NCBI GenBank assembly: GCA_937935075.1
Contig: CALGYB010000041.1
Coordinates: 1-64,000, forward strand
Direction of reading: 5' to 3'
Source: an uncultured Roseiflexus sp.
GTDB lineage: Bacteria > Chloroflexota > Chloroflexia > Chloroflexales > Roseiflexaceae
DNA length: 64,000 nucleotides
Positions 18,316-28,970 of this stretch are shown piece after piece. The stretch's first letter is position 1. Every line of letters begins with the position of its first letter. The notes under the pieces were generated by a model. The model was not told where the DNA came from, did not search any database, and worked only from the letters and a program-made list of their open reading frames with translations. The position numbers were made by a program, and so were the translations under genes.

Positions 18316-21003
18316 CTATCCTGCCGTAAATGTGTATGCTCCCGATGCCAGGCGGTAGACCGTCGTCTCTTCGTCGCGCTGCGCGAAGGTCACGCCTTCC
18401 GCCTCTTCTGCTGGACGACCGCTTTCCCGCACAGGCGTCCCTTCCGATGCCGGAACATATGCCGTTGCTGTCGTGTTTGGCGGCACGACGATCTCCCATG
18501 TAAAGCGACCGTCGTCGATGCGCCAGGCGCTCATGGCGCGGCCATACATCGTTTCGAGCGCCGCGCGCGCCGCCGTCAACCCGCCCCCTGGTCGCGGGCG
18601 CAGGATCAGATGACGATACCCCGGTTGTTCCGGGTCCGCGTCGATGCCTGCAACGGTGGCGTACAGCCATTCGCCGATGGCGCCGTAGGCGTAATGGTTG
18701 AACGAGTTCATACCGGGGTCCTGGAACCCCCGGTCGTGGGTCCAGCCGTCCCAGCGTTCCCAGATGGTCGTGGCGCCCTGCGTCACCGGATAGAGCCACG
18801 AGGGCCAGGTTCGCTGGCACAGAAGCGCATATGCAAGATCGAGGCGTCCGGCGGCGGTTAGCACGTGCGGCAGGTATGGCGTTCCTACGAAACCGGTCGA
18901 GAGGTGCGTGTCGCGTGTCAGAATGTCGCGCGCCAGCGCATCCGCCGCTGCCGAACGCAACTCTGGCGGCAGCAGGTCGAAGTGCAGCGCCAGGACGTAC
19001 CCGGTCTGCGTTTCGCCTGCCACACGTCCTGCGCGGGTGACGTAGCGCGTGATGAACGCCTCTCGCACGCGCTCGAACAGCCGGCGGTAGCGGACGGCAT
19101 CGCGTTGATATCCGAGGATCGCGGCGATGCGACTCATCAGCCGGGCGCAGTGTGCAAAGAATGCTGTGCCGATCAGGTCCTTCGCCGTGCCGCCGTCTAC
19201 TTTGCCGCTCCCATCGAGCGCCAGCCAGTCGCCGAAGCCGCGGAAGCCGGGATAATCCTCATAGCAGCGGATGAAATCGCGACTGCTCCGCTCCAGGTAC
19301 TCGATAAATCGTTGCATCGAGGGATAGTGCGTTTCGAGCAGGCGCATATCACCATAACACAGATAGATCGTCCAGGGACAGATAATCCCCGCGTCCGCCC
19401 ACGCCGGTCCGCCGTCGGTCAATCCGCCGATGCCTGCCAGCGGCGCTACCGGCGGATATGCCCCTTCGGGACTCTGTGCGTCTTCCAGGTCCTGGGTCCA
19501 TTTCGTAAAGAACGGCGCGACATTCATATTGAACGCTGCGGTGCGAATGAACACCTGCGCATCGCCGGTCCATCCCAGGCGCTCGTCGCGCTGCGGACAG
19601 TCGGTCGGCACATCGAGAAAATTGCCTTTCTGTCCCCACACAATGTTGTGCTGCAACTGATTGATCAGCGGGTCGGAGCACTCGAACTCGCCGGTCGGCG
19701 GGGTGGCGGAATGCACGACAATGCCGGTGACCGCGTCGATGTCGGGGGCGCCCGGGTAGCCGGAGAGTTCGACATACCGGAAGCCGTGGAAGGTGAAACG
19801 CGGCTCCCAGATTTCTTCCCCCTCGCCATGCAGGGTGTAGTGGTCGGTTGCACGCGCACTGCGCAGGTTGGCGGTGTAGATTGTGCCATCCGGGTTGAGG
19901 GCTTCAGCATGGCGGATCGTGACGGTCGTTCCCGCCGGACCCTGAACACGCAGCCGGACCCATCCGACCATGTTTTGCCCCAGATCGAAGACCCAGCGCG
20001 TCGCCTGGTGTGATTGAAAGGCGGTCGGCGGCTTGATCGGGCGCAGTTCCTCGTGTCGCCGGACGGTCGGACCGCGCAGAGCGACCAGGGCGATGTCGGG
20101 TGCGGCGAAGAGTTCCACCGGTTGCCAGGAGGCGTCGTCGAAACCGGGCAGGTTCCAGCCAGGCATTTCGAGCCTGGCGTCGTAACTCTCGCCGTGCAGC
20201 ATGTCGCTCTCCAGAATTGGACCAAAGGCATAACGCCAGGAGCGATTGCTGACGATCGTCTGCGCACTGCCGTCGATGTGCGTGATCATGAGTTGCGCCA
20301 GCAGTTTCGGGCGGTCGCCGTAGTTCTGGCGCCCCGCCCATGCCACGTGTCCACAGTACCAACCATCTCCCAGAATGACGCCGATCACATTGTCGCCTTC
20401 GCGCAGGGCATCAGTCACATCGTAGACCTGGTACTGCACCCGCCGGCGATAATCGGTCCAGCCCGGCGTGAAGCAATCGTGCCCGATGCGCTGCCCATTG
20501 ATCGTGCACTCGTAGAGTCCCAGTGCGGTGATATACAGGCGCGCCTGCGCCACCGGCGCATTCAGCGTGAATGAACGGCGCAGGAACGGCGCCGGAATGG
20601 TCGTCCAACGTCCGCCGACGAGCGATGCGCCAATCCAGGATGCCGTCCAGTCCGAACGGCGCAGCAACCCCATTTCCCACCAGGCGACCGGACTGACGGC
20701 GACATTGCCATGTTCGTCCCACACCTGCACCTGCCAGAAGATGCGCTGACGCGAGCGGAGTCGCCCGCCATCGTAGGCGACGTGGATCGACTGGTCTGAG
20801 TCTACGCGACCGCTATCCCAGAGCAGGTTGCGTTCCGCCACAACGTCATCGGCAGATGGGGCCGCCACAATGCGGTATGCCGTTTGCCGCGCGCCGCGTC
20901 GGTCGCTGAACATCTGCCAGCTCAGACGCGGACGGGCGACATCGATCCCCAGCGGGTTGTCCCGGTACTCACAGCGAAGGTTTCCCAGGTTGAATGGCGT
21001 CAT
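18316..21003 (-). CDS. Alpha-L-rhamnosidase (GH78)
   Basis: 895 residues from ATG 21003. GH78 enzymes remove terminal alpha-L-rhamnose from glycans and plant glycosides. The layout is standard: N-terminal beta-sandwich domains (WWEMGLL..DW.A.WIG near residue 100, then the rhamnosidase N domain with YITALGLYECTINGQRIG), and an (alpha/alpha)6 barrel with CPQRDERLGWTGD near 466-480 containing the catalytic general acid Glu, WERWDGWT near residue 750, and a C-terminal sandwich. No signal peptide, so a cytoplasmic enzyme acting on imported oligosaccharides is expected. The start overlaps the stop of the PFK gene as ATGA, decisive evidence for this start and for translational coupling to PFK. Confidence 0.92.
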   Translation of the reverse strand: MTPFNLGNLRCEYRDNPLGIDVARPRLSWQMFSDRRGARQTAYRIVAAPSADDVVAERNLLWDSGRVDSDQSIHVAYDGGRLRSRQRIFWQVQVWDEHGNVAVSPVAWWEMGLLRRSDWTASWIGASLVGGRWTTIPAPFLRRSFTLNAPVAQARLYITALGLYECTINGQRIGHDCFTPGWTDYRRRVQYQVYDVTDALREGDNVIGVILGDGWYCGHVAWAGRQNYGDRPKLLAQLMITHIDGSAQTIVSNRSWRYAFGPILESDMLHGESYDARLEMPGWNLPGFDDASWQPVELFAAPDIALVALRGPTVRRHEELRPIKPPTAFQSHQATRWVFDLGQNMVGWVRLRVQGPAGTTVTIRHAEALNPDGTIYTANLRSARATDHYTLHGEGEEIWEPRFTFHGFRYVELSGYPGAPDIDAVTGIVVHSATPPTGEFECSDPLINQLQHNIVWGQKGNFLDVPTDCPQRDERLGWTGDAQVFIRTAAFNMNVAPFFTKWTQDLEDAQSPEGAYPPVAPLAGIGGLTDGGPAWADAGIICPWTIYLCYGDMRLLETHYPSMQRFIEYLERSSRDFIRCYEDYPGFRGFGDWLALDGSGKVDGGTAKDLIGTAFFAHCARLMSRIAAILGYQRDAVRYRRLFERVREAFITRYVTRAGRVAGETQTGYVLALHFDLLPPELRSAAADALARDILTRDTHLSTGFVGTPYLPHVLTAAGRLDLAYALLCQRTWPSWLYPVTQGATTIWERWDGWTHDRGFQDPGMNSFNHYAYGAIGEWLYATVAGIDADPEQPGYRHLILRPRPGGGLTAARAALETMYGRAMSAWRIDDGRFTWEIVVPPNTTATAYVPASEGTPVRESGRPAEEAEGVTFAQRDEETTVYRLASGAYTFTAG

Positions 21004-23225
21004 AGTTCCCTCGTGTCGTGCTTCTGTTGCGCGAGTGCACGCGCAATCGGCGCCAGCTGGCGCCACCACTGTTCCTTTGGCCGGCGGTATGCGGCATCGA
21101 CCATGTGGGGGAGTTCACCCAGGTCGAATATCCGCACCCTGCCGTTGATAAAACCGATGAATGCGGCAGCGGCTGTGCCGCGTTCCATTTCCTCGGTCAG
21201 AAAACGAATGCAACGCGCCGCCAGGCGGGTCGCCTGAATCCGGTCATACGGCGAGGGACTGCCGCCCTGTTGCAGGTGCCCGAGGACGGCGCGGCGGACA
21301 TCGAACAACTCCTTCCCTTCTTCCTCGAAGAGCGCGCAGATGACATCGGTGGTGTAGAGAGGGTTGGCGTATTCGTTGCGAATCACCAGACTGAGGCGCT
21401 TTCCGGCGCGAAACCCTGCGATCATCTCCTGAATATCGGCGCGCAGGTCATCAAGGGTGATGCCCTCTTCGTGCAGATAGACCCGTTCCGCCCCCGATGC
21501 CAGTCCGCTCATCAGCGCCAGGTAGCCACAGTAGCGCCCCATCACCTCGACGACGAAGGTGCGTCGCACCGCCACTGCCGACTGCTTGATGCGGTCGAGC
21601 GCCTCGACGATCGCATTCAGCGCCGTGTCGGCGCCGATGCTCAACTCCGAACCGGGCAGGTCGTTGTTGATCGAAGCGGGCAGGCAAATGATCGGGATGT
21701 TGAACGGTTCATACGTATCACGTTCGTGGTACAGGCGATGCGCTGCCTGATAGCCGTTCCATCCGCCGATGATCAACAACCCGTCGATGCTATGGCTGGT
21801 CAACGCCCGCGCGACAGCGGCGAGGTCGTCGCCGGACGGGACGTGCCGGCTGGTGCCAAGCTCCGCGCCGCCCATCGGTCCCCATCCGTCCACCATCTGC
21901 CACTCGCACTCGCTGACCTGACCGGCGATGAGACCATTGAACCCGTTGCGCACGACCAGCATCGTATGGCCCTGATCGAGACCAAGGCGCACAGCGGCGC
22001 GCACCGCCGTGTTCATACCGGGCGCAGGTCCGCCGGCGTGCAGCAGCGCAATCCGGCGCTTGCGCGGGCGCGTCACGCTCGGCAGGGCGCTGGTGAGCGC
22101 CTGAAACGTCTCGAACATCTCGGTAAAACTGCCGCCGCGCAACTCCATCGCGCGTCTGTAGTCGCCCGCGTTAATCGCCACGGCGACCTGCTGTGTTTGT
22201 TCGACACAATACATAAGCGGCTGGCGCGTAATGCGGTTGTAGCGCATGCCGATCAGTTGCGGTTCGTCTTCAGGCGTGGCGCTCAGCAATTCTTCAACGG
22301 CGGCGTACCCGATGAGCGTACTCATCCAGCGGTCGAAGGCGCTTGGTGTGCCGCCGCGTTGGACGTGCCCCAGGATCGTCACGCGCGCGTCTTCTTCTAA
22401 ACGCTCCTCCAGCACACGCCGCACATAGTCCGACGCGATCGGATTCCCCTCACGGTCGCGCGCACCTTCAGCAACGACCACAATACTCTCGCGGCGGCCG
22501 GCAGCGCGCCCGGCGCGCAGCAATGCGCACATGCGGTCTTCCCATCCCGGCTCAGGCGGATTTTCGGGAATAAGCACATAATCGGCGCCGCCGGCGATCG
22601 CGCCCATCAGCGCCAGATAGCCGCAGTGGCGTCCCATGACTTCGACGACGAACGTGCGCTGATGGCTGGCAGCCGTGCTGACCAGCGCATCGATCGCGGC
22701 GGTGATCCGGTGCAAGGCCGAATCCGCGCCGATCGTCATGTCGGTGCCGTAGAAATCGTTATCGATCGAGCCAACCAGCCCGACCAGCGCCAGGAAGGGA
22801 TAGTGTACAGCCGTTTCACGCGACAGTCTGCCGGTTTCGACCAGTTCCGCCAGTAAATCGGGCCACTCGCGACGGAATGTGTCGGCGCCGGTCAGGCTCC
22901 CATCGCCGCCGATCACCACCAGGCGATTGATCCCGCGTTCGATCAGGTTGGCCGCCGCTTGCAGACGTCCCTCGCGGGTGCGAAATTCACGGCTGCGCGC
23001 CGTGCCGATGATGGTTCCGCCGCGATGCATGATGCCGCCGACGTCGTCCCAACGAAGCGGGCGGATACGATTGCCGCCCTCCACCATGCCGCGGTATCCT
23101 TCATAAATCGCATACACCGGCACGCCACGACTCAGCGCGGTGCGCACGACTGCGCGCAGCGCAGCGTTCATGCCCTGCGCATCGCCTCCACTGGTCAGCA
23201 CGCCGATGCCGGTTGACTGCATCAT
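21000..23225 (-). CDS. pfkA: Tandem-domain 6-phosphofructokinase
   Basis: 741 residues, two PFK domains in one chain, as in eukaryotic PFK. The N-terminal half is complete: TSGGDAQGMNAA at 11-22, GGDGS at 106-110 (the Gly of ATP-dependent enzymes, not the GGDD of PPi-dependent ones) and SIDND at 153-157 with the catalytic base Asp155. The C-terminal half begins near residue 390 (LLHAGGPAPGMNTAV). It has GGWNG in place of GGDGS, and SINND near 519 with Asn in place of the base, so it is probably regulatory. ATG 23225 is chosen because AAGGAGAG lies seven bases upstream; an overlapping ATG follows directly. The stop overlaps the rhamnosidase start. Confidence 0.92.
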   Translation of the reverse strand: MMQSTGIGVLTSGGDAQGMNAALRAVVRTALSRGVPVYAIYEGYRGMVEGGNRIRPLRWDDVGGIMHRGGTIIGTARSREFRTREGRLQAAANLIERGINRLVVIGGDGSLTGADTFRREWPDLLAELVETGRLSRETAVHYPFLALVGLVGSIDNDFYGTDMTIGADSALHRITAAIDALVSTAASHQRTFVVEVMGRHCGYLALMGAIAGGADYVLIPENPPEPGWEDRMCALLRAGRAAGRRESIVVVAEGARDREGNPIASDYVRRVLEERLEEDARVTILGHVQRGGTPSAFDRWMSTLIGYAAVEELLSATPEDEPQLIGMRYNRITRQPLMYCVEQTQQVAVAINAGDYRRAMELRGGSFTEMFETFQALTSALPSVTRPRKRRIALLHAGGPAPGMNTAVRAAVRLGLDQGHTMLVVRNGFNGLIAGQVSECEWQMVDGWGPMGGAELGTSRHVPSGDDLAAVARALTSHSIDGLLIIGGWNGYQAAHRLYHERDTYEPFNIPIICLPASINNDLPGSELSIGADTALNAIVEALDRIKQSAVAVRRTFVVEVMGRYCGYLALMSGLASGAERVYLHEEGITLDDLRADIQEMIAGFRAGKRLSLVIRNEYANPLYTTDVICALFEEEGKELFDVRRAVLGHLQQGGSPSPYDRIQATRLAARCIRFLTEEMERGTAAAAFIGFINGRVRIFDLGELPHMVDAAYRRPKEQWWRQLAPIARALAQQKHDTREL

Positions 23226-23393
23226 ATGGTCTCTCCTTCCATCGCTGTGCGAACCGGGCATCCGGTAATGCCCGCACGCTCTCCGCTCCCCCGCCGCGTA
23301 TGATACCAGCCTTTTGCTGTTGCGCGACTCGGAACCTTCGCAGACGCCTCTTTACTGTACAGATGGATGTGTTGTGGTATGATGCAGGCTAAT

Positions 23394-23495
23394 AGGAAGA
23401 TCAATCGGATATGAGACAATCTCGTGACCGGCGTTGGCTGAGCCTGTCGAAGCCAACGCCAACTGCTTCACAGGTGCAAACGTGGTTGTCCGAAT
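23394..23495. repeat. 100-bp dispersed repeat, copy 2, with conserved-loop hairpin
   Basis: Second copy of the element at 18183, same orientation. It holds the stem GGCGTTGGCT (23430-23439) / AGCCAACGCC (23451-23460). The rest of the 23226-23757 gap contains no gene. Positions 23582-23612 carry a short motif (CACAAAGGCGC..AAGGCGCAA) that recurs near 28814 and 47470. Confidence 0.8.
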
Positions 23496-23757
23496 AGAAA
23501 AAGGGTCTGTCCGATATGAGGGTCTTCGTGGCAGGCATTCCTGCGCAGGTTGGGAATGGTGCATCGGGTCCAATACTGTTAATCTCGCACAAAGGCGCAA
23601 AGGCGCAATTTAAGCCCTCGAATATCGAATTTTGTAAAAAGCGTTGTCAGATGGGCTGTGTTGTGCAGGCTATGTCCGCAGAGATCAGTTTTGAACCTCT
23701 GATTGACAAAGGGCCGGCAACGCATCTCGTATCAATGATGAGCGAGAGGAGAGTGCA

Positions 23758-24255
23758 ATGGCGCCAATTCTTGTCATGGGTTTGGGGAATGTCATCCTGA
23801 GTGATGAGGGGTTGGGCGTGCATGCGTTGCAGCGCCTGACGGAACGCTACGCCCTGCCTGATGAGGTCGAAGTGATCGATGCCGGCGCGCTTGGGCTGTC
23901 ATTGCTCGCCTTTCTCGACGGCGTTGAAGACGTGCTGATCATCGACGCTGTGCATGGCAGAGGGCAATCGGGAACGCTTGTGCGGCTCGAAGGGGAAGAG
24001 ATCGCTCGCGCTGAAGCCCTGCACCTGTTGCCGCAGGATGTTCGTCTGCACGAACTGATCGCGCTGCACGGGATGGAAGGTTCGTCACCACGGCGGATGG
24101 TGCTCTGGGGAATGGCGCCGGAAATCTCCGAACCAGGGCTGGCGTTGACCCCCGAATGCGAAGCGCGTCTCGATGCGCTGGTCGATGCAGTGGTGCAGGA
24201 ACTCCGCTCGTGGGGGGTCGATGTACAACCGCTCCAGGAATGTCGGGCAAGCTAA
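23758..24255 (+). CDS. Hydrogenase maturation protease (HyaD/HybD/HycI family)
   Basis: 165 residues. These endopeptidases remove the C-terminal tail of the [NiFe]-hydrogenase large subunit once nickel is inserted. The N-terminal GLGNVILSDEGLG signature is present, and the three residues that bind the nickel site in HybD are matched by Glu17, Asp63 (VLIIDAV) and His98 (RLHEL). The ribosome-binding site GAGAGGAG is 7 bases before the ATG. No hydrogenase structural or hyp gene is in the window, so its substrate must be encoded elsewhere. It overlaps the convergent phosphoesterase gene by four bases. Confidence 0.85.
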   Translation: MAPILVMGLGNVILSDEGLGVHALQRLTERYALPDEVEVIDAGALGLSLLAFLDGVEDVLIIDAVHGRGQSGTLVRLEGEEIARAEALHLLPQDVRLHELIALHGMEGSSPRRMVLWGMAPEISEPGLALTPECEARLDALVDAVVQELRSWGVDVQPLQECRAS

Positions 24256-25133
24256 GAGAACGGCGCTGCCGGCTTCATCCAGTCGGGCGGAGGACCGCCG
24301 TTGCAGATCGCCAGCAACTCATCGATTGACGCATCGACTGAGATGGCGCCTGCCAGCACCGGTTCGCGGTAGCGCGCCACCCAGGTGTAGATCCGGGGCC
24401 AGCCGGTGAGAAACTCATCGTAGACCAGCCGCGCCACCGGTCCACTCGTTTCGAGGTACCCTGTCGCAATAAAGTCATAATCGGCGCGTTCACGATCATA
24501 GGGCACACGCACGATCTCGGCGCGCCATGCGCCGTCGCTCCACTCCATCCGCCCGTAACAGGCGCGCGTATCGCCATCGAACGGTAACCCCACCGAACCG
24601 ACATTCACCACCAGCGTCGCATCGATCCGCCGGATGAGCGGACGATGCGTGTGTCCAACAACGATCAGCGGGCAAGGCGGAGCGATCTGTGCCCGCAACT
24701 CATCGTCCGGCGTCGTCGCCAGCACATTGTCGCGATTATGGCGCATCGAGGCATGCACAACGCGCGCCTCGCCGCCGGCCGGATCGTGCAGACGCACAAT
24801 CTCCGGCATTGTTTCGAGATCCGCAGCCGCTACGCCGAGTTGGTTCGCCGTCCAGCGCACGTTGCGTCGCACAGCGCCCTCGATGCCGGGACGGTCGGTC
24901 GGGTCGTGGACAACGGAGATGACATAATCTTCGTGATTGCCGCGGATCAAACGCCAGCCGCTATCGGCGGCGCGCTCCTGAACGAAGCGCAGGCAGGCGA
25001 GCGACGATGGACCCCGATTGACAATATCTCCTCCGACCACGGCGGCGTCGGGATGCCAGGCGTCGATATCGGCGGCGACGGCTTCGAGTGCGGGGAAATT
25101 CCCGTGAATGTCGGCAAGAACAGCGAGTTTCAT
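24252..25133 (-). CDS. Metallophosphoesterase (calcineurin-like)
   Basis: 293 residues from ATG 25133. Di-metal phosphoesterase motifs in order: LADIHGNFPALEAV near the N-terminus (D.H), VVGGDIVNRGPSS (GD..rG), RGNHEDYVI (GNHE), and later VVGHTHRPLIRR (GHTH). A C-terminal extension of about 90 residues follows the core. The family ranges from protein phosphatases to cyclic-nucleotide and YfcE-like enzymes, and the motifs do not say which. The reading frame is open upstream of this ATG, but that part is repeat DNA. The ribosome-binding site is weak. Confidence 0.85.
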   Translation of the reverse strand: MKLAVLADIHGNFPALEAVAADIDAWHPDAAVVGGDIVNRGPSSLACLRFVQERAADSGWRLIRGNHEDYVISVVHDPTDRPGIEGAVRRNVRWTANQLGVAAADLETMPEIVRLHDPAGGEARVVHASMRHNRDNVLATTPDDELRAQIAPPCPLIVVGHTHRPLIRRIDATLVVNVGSVGLPFDGDTRACYGRMEWSDGAWRAEIVRVPYDRERADYDFIATGYLETSGPVARLVYDEFLTGWPRIYTWVARYREPVLAGAISVDASIDELLAICNGGPPPDWMKPAAPFS

Positions 25134-25184
25134 AGATTCAGTGGCGGCTCCGATAATGACATCCTTTGTATAGTACCATGATTG

Positions 25185-25348
25185 AGTAGTGAATGTTGAA
25201 GGGTGCAGGTTGAAGGTGGGGGCGCGCTGCTGGCACGCCTGCAAGAGGCGGCGCGCCCACATGCGTGATTGGAGCAAGCGGGCGGGCGTTGAACGTTGAA
25301 TGTTGCAGGTTGAAAGTGCGAAGGGTGCAGGTTGAAGGTGGAGGGTGT
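25185..25348. repeat. Degenerate seven-base array (GTTGAAN)
   Basis: From 25288 successive units read GTTGAAC, GTTGAAT, GTTGCAG, GTTGAAA, GTGCGAA, then after one extra base GTTGAAG, GTGGAGG. A shorter block of the same units is at 25190-25218. It is part of a 494-bp gene-free stretch (25134-25627). Confidence 0.6.
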
Positions 25349-25453
25349 CAGTAGCGTTACACCACAATGTCTTCGTGCCGTAAAGGCGCGGCAAACTCGT
25401 TTGGCATGCGTGTTGCAGTGTCAGTAGCGTTACACCACAATGTCTTCGTGCCC
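25347..25453. repeat. Direct repeat of 34 bp
   Basis: A segment beginning TGTCAGTAGCGTTACACC and ending TGTCTTCGTGCC occurs at 25347-25380 and again at 25418-25452. A G-rich hairpin (GTAGGGGCGCCC...GGGCGCACCTAC-like) follows at 25524-25556. No gene. Confidence 0.7.
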
Positions 25454-25627
25454 CTTGGTGTTCTTCGTGGATAGACCACCCGCAGATTGTTCGGGCGAAC
25501 CAGGCGTTGACGTTGTGCACACGTAGGGGCGCCCTCCTGTAGGTGCGCCCTTGGAGGGGCATGTTGCACGTGGAAGTGTTACACGTAGAAGCGCACTGTC
25601 GTGCACCCGTAAGCACAACGCGCGTCC

Positions 25628-26587
25628 CTACCCCACCCGAACGCGCGTCCCGGCGCAGGTTTGCACATAGGCGTCCGGCAGCGCGCGGGCAATCGCGTGC
25701 TGCGCCTTCCACCCGGTGCAGTGCCCCGGCAGCACCATCTTCGGCGCTATCTCAACCAGCGCTGCAACCGTGTCGGGGATGATCGGTTCGAACACCCGTC
25801 CCGACAGGTGCAGCCCGCCGATCACGCCGTAAACGTCGTTGACGCCGGTCAGTTTGCGGGCATAGTGGAGAATGTTCACAATTCCGGAGTGACTGCATGC
25901 CGAGAGCACGACCAGCCCCTGATTGCGCACGTTAACCACCAGCGCCTGGTCATCCCACAGCCAGGGGTCCGGCTCCCACGCTCCATCGGCGGTTCGGGCG
26001 AAGTGTCCCGGCATTCCCTTCTCGAACGGCGTCACGCGCTCGACCTGCCCCGTCACCAGCACCTGGTTGTCGATCAAGAGCGACGGATCGCGGCGCTCCA
26101 CCAGGGTGACCCCCTCACGTTCGAGATCGGCGCGATTCGGCGCCGGCAGATGAAGTTCATTCCCGTCGGGGAACACCGCCTTGCGGTCGCGCCAGGCGTC
26201 GGGATGCAGAATGAGCGGCAGTCGCCGTGGACCGAGGCGCGCCAGCAGGCCTGACAGACCGCCGTGGTGGTCGGTGTGACCATGAGATAGCACAATCGCG
26301 CGAAGATTGGCAGGATCGATCCCCAGCACATCCATGTTGTGAACCAGCGTGTCGCGTCCCATACCGGTATCGTACAGGATCGACGTCCGTTGACCTTGCT
26401 GCTCGACCGTCACCAGTGCCGCGAAGCCGTGCTCCGCCAGGAGCGGCGCCTGCTCGAAACTCTCCCAGCGCAACGGCGCGCGTTGCACGGTTGGCGTGCT
26501 CGCAAGGAGCGCATCCATGACGTTATCGACCAGAATAGTGATCTCGACAGCATCAACGGGCTGAAGTTCGACTGGTTGCGTGTCCAT
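25628..26587 (-). CDS. MBL-fold metallo-hydrolase, dihydropteroate/MptE-like subgroup
   Basis: 319 residues. The metal-binding signature SHGHTDHHGG is at 101-110, followed by ACSHSGIVNI (His ligand), GGLHL and VLPGHCTGWKA. This GGLHL / GHCTG wording is typical of the subgroup annotated as 7,8-dihydropterin-6-yl-methyl-4-(beta-D-ribofuranosyl)aminobenzene-5'-phosphate synthase-like. That name derives from an archaeal enzyme and its relevance here is unproven. Cytoplasmic, no signal peptide. It is separate from its neighbours by gene-free repeat DNA on both sides. Confidence 0.82.
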   Translation of the reverse strand: MDTQPVELQPVDAVEITILVDNVMDALLASTPTVQRAPLRWESFEQAPLLAEHGFAALVTVEQQGQRTSILYDTGMGRDTLVHNMDVLGIDPANLRAIVLSHGHTDHHGGLSGLLARLGPRRLPLILHPDAWRDRKAVFPDGNELHLPAPNRADLEREGVTLVERRDPSLLIDNQVLVTGQVERVTPFEKGMPGHFARTADGAWEPDPWLWDDQALVVNVRNQGLVVLSACSHSGIVNILHYARKLTGVNDVYGVIGGLHLSGRVFEPIIPDTVAALVEIAPKMVLPGHCTGWKAQHAIARALPDAYVQTCAGTRVRVG

Positions 26588-26848
26588 CCCACACCATCCT
26601 TTGCAACGAACAGAGAACCCGCCGGAATCAGCCAGGGGTCACGGTTGAGGACGCAGAGAAGGTTGACGGGCGAATCGCGGCGGCAGGCGTCGTTAGCGCA
26701 ATTATACGCAGGGCTGGCGTAGAAGTGATAGTTGACGTTTGCTCGCTATCAGGTTATATTCCGATAACCACGCGATATGCCGTCCGAGCCTGAAGAGAAT
26801 CTCCGCCAAGAGATATATGACTTCACCGCAAAAAGCGGTAACCACGAA

Positions 26849-27113
26849 GGTCACAAAGAGACACGGAAAAAATGCGCTTCATCTTTATTCCCCTTCGTGC
26901 GCTTCGTGTCCCTGGCGGTTCAGCCTAACCACGAAGGTCACCAAGGGACACGAAGGACATGCGCTTCATGGTTCTTCCCCTTCGTGCGCTTCGGGTCCCT
27001 GGCGGTTCAGCCTAACCACGAAACCACGAAGGTCACCAAGGGACACGAAGGACATGCGCTTCATGGTTCTTCCTCTTCGTGCGCTTTGGGTCCCTGGCGG
27101 TTCAGCCGGTGTG
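26849..27113. repeat. Three tandem copies of an ~87-bp repeat
   Basis: Units begin with GGTCAC at 26849, 26936 and 27031 (87 and 95 bp apart; the second gap has an extra 8-bp duplication of AACCACGA). Each contains TTCGTGCGCTT, then TCCCTGGCGGTTCAGCC and, in the first two copies, AACCACGAA. Copies 2 and 3 are nearly identical; copy 1 is more divergent. The open frames across it are repeat-driven. It lies in the 806-bp gap before the GH4 gene. Confidence 0.8.
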
Positions 27114-27393
27114 CAGTGGACTCATATATAATCTCAGACTTGTGACGGCTCACATCTCTGTCATTGTTCGATGCAGCGTAACAGCAGGGTCAGCGGCGTT
27201 GCGACAGCTTCTGGTCTGTCTACCGCCGGCGCCGGCATCGATGAATGAATGCCTGGTGGAATGTGAGCGAAATGGCGTTGCTGCTGCCAGCCGCGAACGA
27301 CTTTATGCGCCGCCTGAATGCAGCGCGGGTTGTGGCATAATAGCCGCACACGCGAAGCGAAATCGTTTCGCACAGGAAAAGCGAGGTTCTCCA

Positions 27394-28800
<1,407 letters not shown>

Positions 28801-28957
28801 GGCCTGTCGCATAATCTCACACAAAGGCGCGAAGGCGCAAAGGCTCCACGATTTCTCGCACTCCTGTGTTAGTCCTGTTAACTTATGGTTAACCTTGTGT
28901 TATCGTTCTGCAACGTCGAGGGGATCGAAGCATAACTCTCTTTTCGACGCAGTGCGG
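28801..28957. other. Intergenic spacer, no gene
   Basis: Contains a short dispersed motif at 28815-28843 (CACAAAGGCGCGAAGGCGCA) also found in variant form near 23588 and 47474. Nothing else was recognised. Confidence 0.5.
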
Positions 28958-28963
28958 TATACT
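28958..28963 (+). promoter_or_regulatory. -10 box of the structured RNA
   Basis: TATACT at 28958-28963 ends seven bases before G28971, the first base of the folded RNA. That is the spacing expected for a transcription start at the beginning of the structure. No consensus -35 is apparent. Confidence 0.5.
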
Positions 28964-28970
28964 ATGCTCA

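Noticed and set aside
25134-25712. N-terminal extension of the metallophosphoesterase
   Set aside because: The upstream frame is heptamer and direct-repeat DNA; the metal-binding motif starts right after the ATG at 25133.
26777-27145. Cys/Arg-rich small proteins upstream of the GH4 gene
   Set aside because: They run through three copies of an 87-bp repeat and have no start signals.
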